DNA from: Paenibacillus sp. Soil766
GTDB taxonomy: Bacteria; Bacillota; Bacilli; Paenibacillales; NBRC-103111
Direction of reading: 5' to 3'
Assembly: GCF_001428105.1 (NCBI RefSeq)
Contig: NZ_LMSJ01000010.1
Coordinates: 49,629 to 113,628, forward strand
Length of the DNA stretch: 64,000 nucleotides
Notes under the pieces: model-generated
Database searches by the model: none
Seen by the model: the letters and a program-made list of their open reading frames with translations, nothing else
What the model was told of the DNA's origin: nothing
Made by a program: the position numbers and the translations under genes
Shown here: positions 42,197 to 53,200 of the stretch, one piece after another
How positions within the stretch are numbered: position 1 is the first letter of the stretch
How the letters are laid out: every line of letters begins with the position of its first letter

Positions 42197-43900
42197 TCAG
42201 TTAATAAATTTCACTGCAGTCAGCATCCGTTTCAGCATTGTCACCGCTTGGGCACGGGTCGCTTGGCCACTTGGATCGATGGTCGCATCCGTCATTCCAG
42301 AGATCAGGCCAGCTTGAACAGCAGCTGCCATCTCCGCTTGCGCCCAGTTGATTGACTTGGCGTCTTGATATTGACCCAACAAAGTGCTTTGCTCGTCGGC
42401 GGAAACTGCAGTGGTGGTGCCGGTGTAATTGATGGCACGGATCATCATCGCGGTCAGTTCCTCACGCGTGATCGATGCATCCGGCCTGAACGCGCCGTCT
42501 TCGTAGCCGTTGACGAGGCCGGCATTCACCGCTGTCGCTACTGCTTGCGCATACCATGCAGTGGAAGCCACGTCCTTGAAGCCGTTAGAAGCCACAGAGC
42601 TGGTCAAACCCAACGCGCGAACAACAAGTGCAGCAAATTCGGCGCGGGAGATGCTGCGGTCGGCGTCAAATGTATGACTGCTTACACCGTCGACTATCAG
42701 CTTGTTCGCCAGCAGCTCAATGTCCGCTTTAGCCCAGTGATTTTGAATGTCATCGAAAGTCTTGTTGTTCTGAACAACGGTGTAAATGCTGTTGCCGTTA
42801 CGCTTGAATGTCGCTATAGTCGATCCGTTTTTCGTTTCGAAAAAAGTCGGCACGAACACAAGAGTTTTCGTTGTTTCGTCGTACATAACCCCGGTGAACT
42901 TGCTGAAGTCCTGAATCACGCTTAAAATGACCGTACGCGACACGTACGTCTTGCCGAAGGCTACCGTTTCCGACTTCCCATCTTTGCTCACTGCTTCAAC
43001 TCTAAAGTCGATAGGATCAGCAAAAATTGTCAAGCCGGTTCTGGAAGCCGCCGCGGTGACGAATTTCACGCTGTCTCCGGTTGGCTTCTGAACGGTTATT
43101 TTAATCGTCAAATCCGCTGTGCTAACGCCAAGGTCTTTTGCAAGTGCATCCAAAGTCAGCACGGCAAGCGGGAGCGTATAAGACCAAGTGCCTGAAGTAA
43201 CCGTGACGCTTCCGCCGGCTTTCGAGGCATCCGACAGCGCTGCCGCCGGCATGCTGATGGAAGTTCCGGAGGTCGAAATCGTTACATTGCTGGCAGTAGA
43301 GAGAGCTGCTTTCAGTATGCTGGAATCTACGTTACCGTTCTTATCCGCTGTAACCTGGGCTCCACTACTTGTCGAGGCAGGGGGACCTGATGAACCGCCG
43401 CCTACAGCTCCTGCCGGTGTCGTTCCGCTGCTCGACTTGATCGTAGTAACCGCAACAGTGAGGGCACTCGATGCGTTGCCGCTCAAATCCTTAGCTACAA
43501 CTGAGAACGTATATCCTGTACCAGGAGCTAAGCCGGTCACTTCGTAGGAGGAGTCGTTAACCATTGCCAGCAGAGTGCTGCCATTATACACCGCATAATT
43601 GACCTCACCGGAGTCGTCCGTAGCAGCCGGCCAATTAAGAGTCAGGCTGATTTGACCAAGGTTCGAGTACGTCAATGCTGCATTTTGCGGCCAGACCGGC
43701 GCAAGCCCACTTTTTGTTGCGCTTAACAAGTTTCCAGCAGGGTCGTAGGTGTAGTTAATGGTTGCTCCGTTTTCATAAGTAACGCTTATCAGACGGTTCA
43801 ATTCATCGTAAGTATAGGTAGCAGCTTGAGTCACGGTATTGAAGGTGAAAAAAATGACAAATAGGAACAACCATAATCGAAACGTCTTTATCGCTCTCAC
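42197..43900 (-). CDS. YD-repeat/FN3/SLH surface protein
   Basis: 567 residues. Signal peptide FRLWLFLFVIFFTFNTVTQA is followed at once by one YD (Rhs) repeat pair (YTYDELNRLISVTYENG, YTYDPAGNLLSATKSG), then an FN3 domain (LNWPAATDDSGEVNYAVYNG, about 80-150), a Gly/Ser linker (GAVGGGSSGPPAS), a beta domain and three SLH domains (about 385-567: IQNHWAKADIELLANKL, ASTAWYAQAVATAVNAGL, SINWAQAEMAAAVQAGL). The predicted start is a GTG with a poor binding site. That, and the single YD repeat, suggest the 5' end was cut from a longer Rhs-type gene; the IS3 remnant lies just upstream. Confidence 0.88.
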   Translation of the reverse strand: MRAIKTFRLWLFLFVIFFTFNTVTQAATYTYDELNRLISVTYENGATINYTYDPAGNLLSATKSGLAPVWPQNAALTYSNLGQISLTLNWPAATDDSGEVNYAVYNGSTLLAMVNDSSYEVTGLAPGTGYTFSVVAKDLSGNASSALTVAVTTIKSSSGTTPAGAVGGGSSGPPASTSSGAQVTADKNGNVDSSILKAALSTASNVTISTSGTSISMPAAALSDASKAGGSVTVTSGTWSYTLPLAVLTLDALAKDLGVSTADLTIKITVQKPTGDSVKFVTAAASRTGLTIFADPIDFRVEAVSKDGKSETVAFGKTYVSRTVILSVIQDFSKFTGVMYDETTKTLVFVPTFFETKNGSTIATFKRNGNSIYTVVQNNKTFDDIQNHWAKADIELLANKLIVDGVSSHTFDADRSISRAEFAALVVRALGLTSSVASNGFKDVASTAWYAQAVATAVNAGLVNGYEDGAFRPDASITREELTAMMIRAINYTGTTTAVSADEQSTLLGQYQDAKSINWAQAEMAAAVQAGLISGMTDATIDPSGQATRAQAVTMLKRMLTAVKFIN

Positions 43901-44034
43901 CTCGAGTATATAAGAATACTTTCTAAAGTTTGAATAAACTGTGTAGGTTTATAAAGCATCACTGGAAGAACCAACAAATAGCTCAACAACATACTTAATA
44001 TAAGCTCTAGAAATAACGTACACCTTATCACCGC

Positions 44035-44199
44035 TTAATAGCCAATAGAACACCTGAGGAAAGTGAGCTCATTGCGCTCTAACGCGGTAGCCGTTAAGTC
44101 ATATTCTCGAACGATATCGCTACGGGACTTTCCACTCTCGTACAACCGTACCATCTAGCTTTTAAATTCGGTCTTGAACTTTCGTCTTTGTTGGGGCAT
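44035..44199 (-). pseudogene. IS3-family transposase OrfA remnant
   Basis: From ATG 44199 the minus strand reads MPQQRRKFKTEFKS, stop, then MVRLYESGKSRSDIVREYDL-TATALERNE in the same frame. This is the N-terminal helix-turn-helix of IS3 (IS150/IS2-like) OrfA, broken by an in-frame TAG and truncated after about 40 residues. No terminal inverted repeats or OrfB are seen. It lies between the Rhs giant and the YD/SLH gene. Confidence 0.82.
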
Positions 44200-44298
44200 A
44201 GTAGATTCGCTCCTTGTCTGGTGAGTTCATTCTACTAGCCCTCTTTTGATGATCTCTCACTTCGTTGCATCTTCATTGGCGATGCTAATGTACATTGA

Positions 44299-47200
44299 TC
44301 ACTCATCCCATGATAAAATCACTTCACTAATCCCTCTCGTAAGTGTGTCTGGAAGATTACCACCAAATCCTTTTGCTATCGTTTTAACACTAATATTTTT
44401 GTTATTCTTATTGTTTATTACTGAGTTATAACTACCTAGCCAGTTATTTACCTTATTTACTTTCCCATCATTTACACCTTTTATTTTCACTGTAATAAAG
44501 GTACCTACAACGGTATCTTTAACAACATCTGTCCATGTTACCTCTTCACCCATAATTTTCTTAACCGAATTATCAACTGTACTGTCTACTAATTTATTAG
44601 CAAATCTACCTACCAATTCATTTTTGAAGATGCTACCTATTGGTCCAATTGACCGGGTTATGACCGCTGTAGTAGCACCACCCAAAGTTGACACCGTATA
44701 TTCCTTCCAACTACTGCTTGGTTTTAGAATTGACCAACCTTTTTTTCCATCCGAAACATTCTGCACGACATCACTAAAATATTTTTCAGCAGCACCTGAT
44801 ACCCCTCCAACTACAGCCACACCAATAACGATAGGAACTTGTCCGCTAGGGTCGATGTTATTGACCGGATCACCGTTTACATAGGCGTATCGATTCAGAC
44901 TTCTTCCATCCAGTATGCTGCCTTGAATGATGTCCTGATTCATAAATCTCTTTATCTCAGGATTGTAGTATCTGGCCCGCATGTAATACAGCCCGGTGTC
45001 ATCCGTCATGATGCCATCGCGACCACTATACAGAAAAGGAGTCGAAGTTGTTCCCGTCCTTTCGATCAACTCACCGTATGTCGTATACGTAAATCGATCT
45101 GTAACCATACCTGTGTCATCTGTAATAGCGGTTGTGCTTCCACGCACGTCGTAGTGATAGGTGCTAAACGCGCCACTAGTCTCTTGATGTCCGATTAATC
45201 CAATACCATAAACAAACCACGTTGCGTTGCCCTTGGCATCTTTCATAGCTAGAACTTGACTTAACTCAGGCTGAGGATTATTGATAAATTCAATCCTCTC
45301 ATCGTTGTCGATCACCGCTATTCTGTTATTTTCGGCATCATATTCATAAGTCGTGTTACCAGCCTCGATAAGCCGATTTCTGGAATCATAGTGGAAATTC
45401 ACCATAACTCCGTTTAACGGTCCATAGGTCATGTTACCATCGGCATCATACTTGACTGTTTGACCGTTAAAGGTGATTAAGCGGTTATTCTTGTCATAGG
45501 TCATGACTGCGTTGTTCATTGTAATCGGCTGCGGATCATTGGATGACTCTTCAACAGTGATATTGCCGATCGAATTATACGAATAATCATTCTGATTAAT
45601 GACATTTCCTTTGGCGTCGATTTCCTTTTGCCTGAGGATTCGACCCATTGCATCATAGGATTGAGTCAGTACGGAACCGTTAGCATTTACGGTCTTGGTG
45701 AGTCTACCATTGTGATCATACTCGTAGCGGGTAATTCTATTATCCCAGTCCGTTACCTTCACAAGTCTGTCTGCTTCATCATATTCATAGTTGACATCTT
45801 TACCGTCAGGATAGGTCAGGGTTGCCAAGTTACCCACCGTATCATAAGAGTACTTCGTTGTATTACCTTTACTATCCGTATATTTAACAACCCTGTTTAA
45901 TTCATCATACTCTCGGGTAATGGTACCCTTACCATCCGATACAGTGAGCACATTTCCATTAGGATCATACGTATAAGCTACGTTTCCTACAGGGTCACTA
46001 AAGTTTATTAACCTTTCTGCATCGTCATATTTGTGGGTGGTTTCTTGCCCACGTCCATTTTTCATGGAAGCCATCAGGTTCAACGCATTATACCCATAGG
46101 TTTTCGTAATTCCGATGGCCATTGTTTCTGAAACAAGCCTTCCAGCTACATCAAAACCATAGGTTGTTGTATTTTCGTTAGGATTCGTAAGCGTTCTTTG
46201 ATTTCCATTTGCATCAAAAGTCTGTTTACTTTCGCCTCCCAATTCATCAACTGTGGAAACAAGCCTGTTCACTTTGTCATAAACATACTTTGTGCTTCGG
46301 TTCATGGCGTCAATCGATTCAATAAGCCGTCCCACTTTGTCATAGTGGTTAATCACCTGATTGTCAAACGCATCTTCAACAAGGACAGGAAGATTCGTAG
46401 AGTCATAGGTTGTCGATTGGATTTCATTTCCGTAAGCATCCTTAAGTTTTACCGGACTACCTACAGCATCATATTCCATCGTCACGGCATGGCCAAGCGC
46501 ATCTGTGATTGAAACTAGATTACCTGAATCATCATATGCCATCGTCTGCGAGTTTCCTTTGGCGTTCGTGATTTTAGTAAGTCTGCCTTCGTTATCATAG
46601 TTGTATTCGGAGATATAATTTAATGCGTCCGTTATGCTTGTCATTTTACCATTAGCGTTATATGTATATCTGGTTGTGTTCCCTCTGGCATCTGTCATGG
46701 TAATTCTATTACCACTATTATCGTAGGTATAGCTAATTTGATTTTCAAGCGGATCTTTCACGCTAAGAAGGTTACCCGCCGAGTCGTAGGTAAAGGTACT
46801 CGATTTGCCCGCAGCATTTGTAATCTTGCTTATTCTCCAGGCTGCGTCATAATCGTAGAACGTTTCTCCTCCTGCTGCATCCGTGACCTTCTTCAGCTTT
46901 CCGTTCTTGTAGTACGCGTAACCCACCGTGCCTTGGTCTGCTGTGGTCTTGCTCAGTAAATTTCCAGTGTTGTCATAAGTGAGTGTCGTAACATTTCCTA
47001 AAGCGTCTATCGTTGTCACCACACGACCTGCAGCATCGTAGGTGCTTCCGCTCGTATTCCCCGACGCATTTGTCACCGTTGTAAGCCGATCCTCGCCATC
47101 GTACTCGGAGAAGGTCTTGTTACCCTTTGGATCAATGGCTTCAATCATCTTTCGGTTACCGTTATACGTAAATCGTGTCGTATTTCCTCTTTGATCCGTT

Positions 47201-50200
47201 TCGGTAAGGACATTGCCGCGGCTATCATAGGTGTAAGAAGTTTTATGGCCGGCGGAATTGGTTCGGGATAATTCGTTTCCTGCCGCGTCATACTCATACA
47301 ACGTCTTTTTCCCTTCTCTGTCCGTTATGCTGATTACCCTGCCGGCTGAATCATATCCAAATGTTGTTGTATTTCCGAGATAGTCGGAGATACTTATCAA
47401 TCTACCATTCTCGTAATAGTAGGAAATGGTGCCTACTCCATCTACGGTTTTGGAGAGCAATTGACCGTACTCAGTATAGGTATATACGGTTGTAATGCCC
47501 CGCTCATCAACACTCGACATGAGGGAGTTCTTTGAATTATAGGTATTCGTCGTCCGTTCTCCGATGGCATTTTCGACAGTCAATAGATTTCCATTCGTGT
47601 CATAAGTCATCGTAGTAGCTCTACCTTCGGCATCTGTAACGGCCAAAAGATGACCCATGCCATCATAGGTATAAGTGGCCGTATTCCCATTTGAATCCGT
47701 CAGACTGGTGCGGTTGCCATTGCCATCATACGTATAGGTAGTCCTATGACCAAGCTCGTCTTCGATCATTAACAGTTGACCATACCGGTTACTTTTATGT
47801 TTTCTCGTATTGCCATTTCGATCGGTTATGGTAACGGTTATCTCCCAGCTTTCAGATGTGTCATCATAACTGTAGAGAGTCAAGAGGTTCCCTTCTACGC
47901 CATCATCCTGTGTAACAACCCTGCCCTTGGAATCATACGTATTGGTTAAGAAGATAACTCCCTCAGCAGATGTTTCTGTAAGGACGCGTCCTTCCGAATC
48001 GTAGGTATAGGTAGTCGCCTTACCATTCGCATCCGTTATTTCCGTTAACATGTGAGTGGAGTCATAATGGAAGTTGACCGATCTTCCCAATTGGTCAGAC
48101 ACACTTTCAACCAATCCAAGAGCGTTGAATTTTACAGTTAATGTCTGACCCGATTGCGGCTCGGTAATAAGAAGTTTCCCTTCCATGTTTGTTACCGTAA
48201 CGGTTCCGCCATTCCTGTCTAGCATTTTCGTCAGATTACCTGATGGATCGAAGAAGTAAGTGTTCTGGTCACCGAATGTCAAAGTATACGTTCCGTCTGC
48301 ATGTCGCTTTAACGCATTGTCATTGGCATTGAGCGTTTTGGAGTAGTATTCCTGCTCAACCATTCCTTGCTCATTTGCAAGCAGAATAGCACCGTCCGCT
48401 CTCTTACTGCCATGTACCTTACCTTCTATTGCGTCCTTGCTAAAGAACTGGGTGTAGCTTGAAGCTGACCAACGAACCCCGATCGTTCCATCTTCTTGGA
48501 GTTCAAGTCTTGTCTCGTAGTTATGGCTCCAACCTTTCCCTAATTGACCTTCGTTTAATAGCAAGGAGTTGTACCGGAGGCTGAAGGGGACTACATTTGA
48601 ACCAAAAGCGCTAAGCGCTTCTCTTTCAAGTACATAAGCTCCATTGGTTGTATCTACCGGGTCTCCCCACAGTGAACCATCATCGATATATTGAATCTTA
48701 TACTTGGTTACATGGCTAGGTATGGTTGTTATGGTCACGGGAACTTCCGTGGTACTATCGCCTGATGTGACCGAGAATGCTTCTTTCAGCCTGTAATAAA
48801 CTTCATCCCGGTCTCCCACAGCACTAAAGTTTGTAACGTAAGTTCCGTACAAGCTTTCTCCTGGATTGAGCACGCCAACTCCTACCGAGTCGCCTGTCTG
48901 TAGGAACGGGAGAGACTTCTGTGCATCGATTGATGTTATGTAGAATGATGCGCCGCCCTCATATCTTTCCTTCTTTTTATTCCCATCCGGATCGATAATA
49001 ACTACTTCATGTACAGTTGTTGGTTCGCTGTATGCGCCAAAGTTTGTCTTTAGGTTATAAATCGGTATGTCAGACTCATTCGTAATTCTGAACTGTGCAT
49101 AATACAGCTCACCAATATAGGCTGAATCTTCCGCCTCTACATAAATATGCAGTGCATCCCCTCCCCAAACACGGAGTGGTTCTGATGTCTTAAAAGTAGT
49201 GCTTACAGGAGCGGAGAACGGCATCAATGCTCCGTTGAAATCCGCTTCAAGATTGTAGCTGCCCTTCTTATCTCCTCTAACAATCCATTTAACTTCTTTT
49301 GTTTCCTGTCCCGCAATATCTCCTATGTGAATTGTTGGGCTTTGTTCTTCCTCTGTTGGAGCAAGTGTAAGTCCATCTGGAAGCTTTAATGTAGCTGCTG
49401 AGTCCGCAATTACAAACTGCGGATCTGCCATATTATACATGGATAGCCCTACTTCAAAAAACTCTTTTAACCACGAGACTTCCTTTGGAATGGTAAGGAA
49501 CGCAAGGGTTGGCGGTATTTCAGGATGGTTTTCATACGCAATAGCTTTCGGATAAGCGTATCCTACACTCCCATTTCCGCCGACTCCCCCATAGGATATA
49601 GGACCACTGCCGCCTAATATGTTTCCATATCCGTTTAATATGATATATTCTACAGGCAGTGGCTGCTGGGCAAACGTCAGGTGAACCTCAAATTTAAATA
49701 CATGTTGGTTTTCAGGAGCGTTAACATCGATACCTTCAGCTACGATTTCTTCCAATGACATACGATGAACATTCAGATCTCCAACAACAAGCTTTGCTTT
49801 TTTGATTCTTACTGTAACCTGAGTTCCCTGGTACTGTTTAACTTCCGACATGACTTCAGCTGGCAAATACCCCGTTTTGTATGCAGAAACCCCGTACTTA
49901 CCTGGTATAGCTACAACTGTAGCCATACCGTTACCATCAGTAATAAAATTCTTCGGCACATTATCAGGGAAATTAACATACACATTTGCCCCGGGAATGA
50001 CCGCTCCGGTATCGCTATCAATTACCCTAACTTGTAATGATCCAACCTGCTGCCCTGGATAAACAGTCAAGATCATAGTATCGCTTGCTGTATTTCCAGA
50101 AGGGTCTGTAACCGTCAAAGTTACGGTATAACTCCCTGCCGATGCATAAATGTGTGTCGGTTGGGATAAGTTGGAGATTGTCCCGTCTCCCAAATCCCAC

Positions 50201-53200
50201 AAATAGGCAGCAACCCTGTCATTGTCTTTAGATCGCGTACCATCGAAAGCTACTTCCGCTCCGGCAGTTGCAGTTCGGTCGTTACCCGCCTTTGCCTCCG
50301 GGGCAAAGGGATCCTGACTAAGCGGAGAGGCGGCCGTTTCTACACTCATGCTTGCATTATGGTACCGATCCACCGCTTCAACTTTGTAGTAGTAATCACT
50401 TCCTGGAGAAAGTGGGACATCCGTATACAAAGTTAACATCGTTTCGGTAAGAAGACTGTATGGCCCCCCCGGTGTTAGGCTCTTATATACCCTGAACCCG
50501 GCAAGGTCTGTTTCATTACCGGATGTCCATGAAAGATCTACCTTCCAACCGCCAGGTGAAGTGGTAACAATGGGTGTGGTTGGAGGGTCTACATCAAGAC
50601 CATATGTAACATTTATCGGCGCACTTTTGTTACCTGCCTGGTCATACGCCGATGTACGCAATTTGTAAGTACCACTTATTAATGAAGATGTGTTCCAAAC
50701 TAGTGATACAACATCACTAGAGACATCCAAATCCTTAGTTCCTAGCGCATTCCATTGGTCAGCCTGTGCCCCGACTTTCTGGTATTCTATTGTTACTTTT
50801 GAAAGCTTGTAGTTATCCAAAGCAAGTACATTTATTACAGGATTTGCAGGGAGCATTGAAGATTCAGCGGGATTTATACTAATAACTCTTGGTGCCTCAC
50901 TATCTATTGTAAAATCGGCGGTTGTCGTCTGGCCAGCCGTGACGACGATGTCCTTCCACTGCTCTGTGTACCCTTCCACTACGACCCTTACCCGATAATT
51001 GTTCGCATCAAGATCGGAAATCGTGTAGTTTCCTTCTACATCCGTGACCGCGTTGCCCCACTGGTCCGGTCCTTGATTTGCAAAAACAAGAGCGTCTTGA
51101 ATCGGTTTATTCCCACTATCTGTAACTCTCCCTGAAATTATCCCCTTCGGTAGCCACTTCGCATAAAGCGTCAAATTCGCCGCGCTCATCGTTATCGATG
51201 CACCAGGGGAGTAGCTCATTCCGCTACCATCCGCCGACGTGTTCCATCCAGCGAATGTATAGCCCGACTTTGCCAGATTTCCTATGTTATCGTACACTGG
51301 AACTGTGACTCCCGGTGTATAGAAATTGTTGTCGATCGGTACCTTACCGGTCGTAGCATTATTACCGTTATAACTGACTGATAAGTTAGGTTGTGGTGTG
51401 ACGCTCACTTCGTTGGAGTAGTCGCTGCTTCCCCCTCCGTTGTTCGCCTTTACCGCAAAATAGTATCCTGTGCCGTTCACCAATCCCGTTGCCATATAAT
51501 AGGTCGAGTCAGTCACCGTTGCGACGGGAGTCGTACCATATGAACCGGAGGCCGTTCCCACAAAGACATTATACGTTACTCTTTCTCCGCTTCCTGATAC
51601 GGGGCTCCAGGCTAATTTTACTTGTTCATCCCCGGCCGTTGCCGTCAGGCCCGTAGGATTATTCGGTATAGTTAAGACATTAATCGCGCCGCTCTGATCC
51701 GATTCGGTTCCATTGAAAGCACTCACCCTAAACGTATATGTGGTATTCGGAGTTAATCCATCCACTGTATATATAGGACTGGTTACGGTGGCAATCGCTG
51801 TAGTGCCCTGGTAAATGTTGTAGACAGTCGCTCCAGGCACAGCATCCCACGTCAGCGTAGTGCTACTGGCTTTTAGATTAGTTAGTTGTAATGAGGCCAT
51901 TGTAAAATCGACAGTAGTCGTTTGTCCGTCTGTAACGGTCACATTACCCTTAGACTGAGTTGTATAACCGTTCGCTGTGACATAGAGCGTATAAGTACTT
52001 GCATCGAGGTTCGAGATATTATAATTCCCCTCTGCATCTGTCATTGCATATACGTTACCATTTATTTCAACCTGGGCACCTTGAACCGGAAGGTGGTTAG
52101 TATTTGTAACCTTACCCGATACTGTACCTTTGATTGGCGACGCTACCGGCCCTTGGATCGTAACTTCGTATCCGCCTAAGTTGTTGCCATACGCTCCTGG
52201 GTCATCATTGTAGGCTAGTAGTAGTCTGCCATTCTCCGTAGCAGTCCAGTTATAGCTGCTGCCCACGAGGAATGTTGCTCCGATATGGCCGCTTCCGCTA
52301 TTAACGGCACCGAGCAGAGCACCAATTGGGGCAGACGGTGCAAAAGCGTTTGAATCCATTTTTTGCTGTGTCGTAATACCTCCACTGCTAGAATAAAAAT
52401 AACCGTCCGGATTCGTGCTCCCACCGGGAGTAAACATGCCTGAACCATTGCTGCTAATCGTAATGAGGGAACCAGCACTAATGTCGAAACCGGTATCCGT
52501 CCATTTACCTATGCTCGGATCCTGACTCGCGCTAACAAATACTGATCTACTGTTGTAAATGACTGAAGAGTTGGGTTGTGGCGTTACGCTCACTTCATTG
52601 GAATAGTCACTGCTTCCCCCTGCATTGCTCGCCTTTACCACGAAATAGTATCTTGTGCCGTTCGCCAATCCTGTTGCCGTAAAGGTCGAGCCAGTCACCG
52701 TTGCGACGGGACCCGTACCATACGAACCGGGGGCTGTCCCCTCATAGATACTAAAGTTTACCGTCTCTGTTCCTGATACGGGGCTCCAGGCTAACGTTAC
52801 TTGTTCGTCTCCGGCTGTTGCCGTCAGGCCCGTAGGATCATTCGGTATAGTTAAGACATTAATCGCGCCACTCTGATCTGATTCGGTTCCATCGAAAGCA
52901 CTCACCCTAAACGTATATGTGGTGTTCGGAGTTAATCCGTTCACTGTATATATAGGACTGGTTACGGTGGCAATCGCTGTAGTGCCCTGGTAAATGTTGT
53001 AGACAGTCGCTCCAGGCACAGCATCCCACGTCAGCGTAGTTACTGCACTGTGTAAATACAGTAGTTGTACTACTCCTTCAAGTCCCCCCGCATACAACAT
53101 ACCGTTGGTATTCAGCAAGGATCTTACATAGGACGGCGAACCGCTCATCTGCGCCCACGTACCGTTATTGTATGACCATATGCCACTTTCTTCTGTCCCC

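Noticed and set aside
44246..44431. 61-codon plus-strand frame as an immunity gene for the Rhs tip
   Set aside because: It is antisense to the Rhs 3' end, has no binding site on its strand, and immunity genes normally follow on the same strand.
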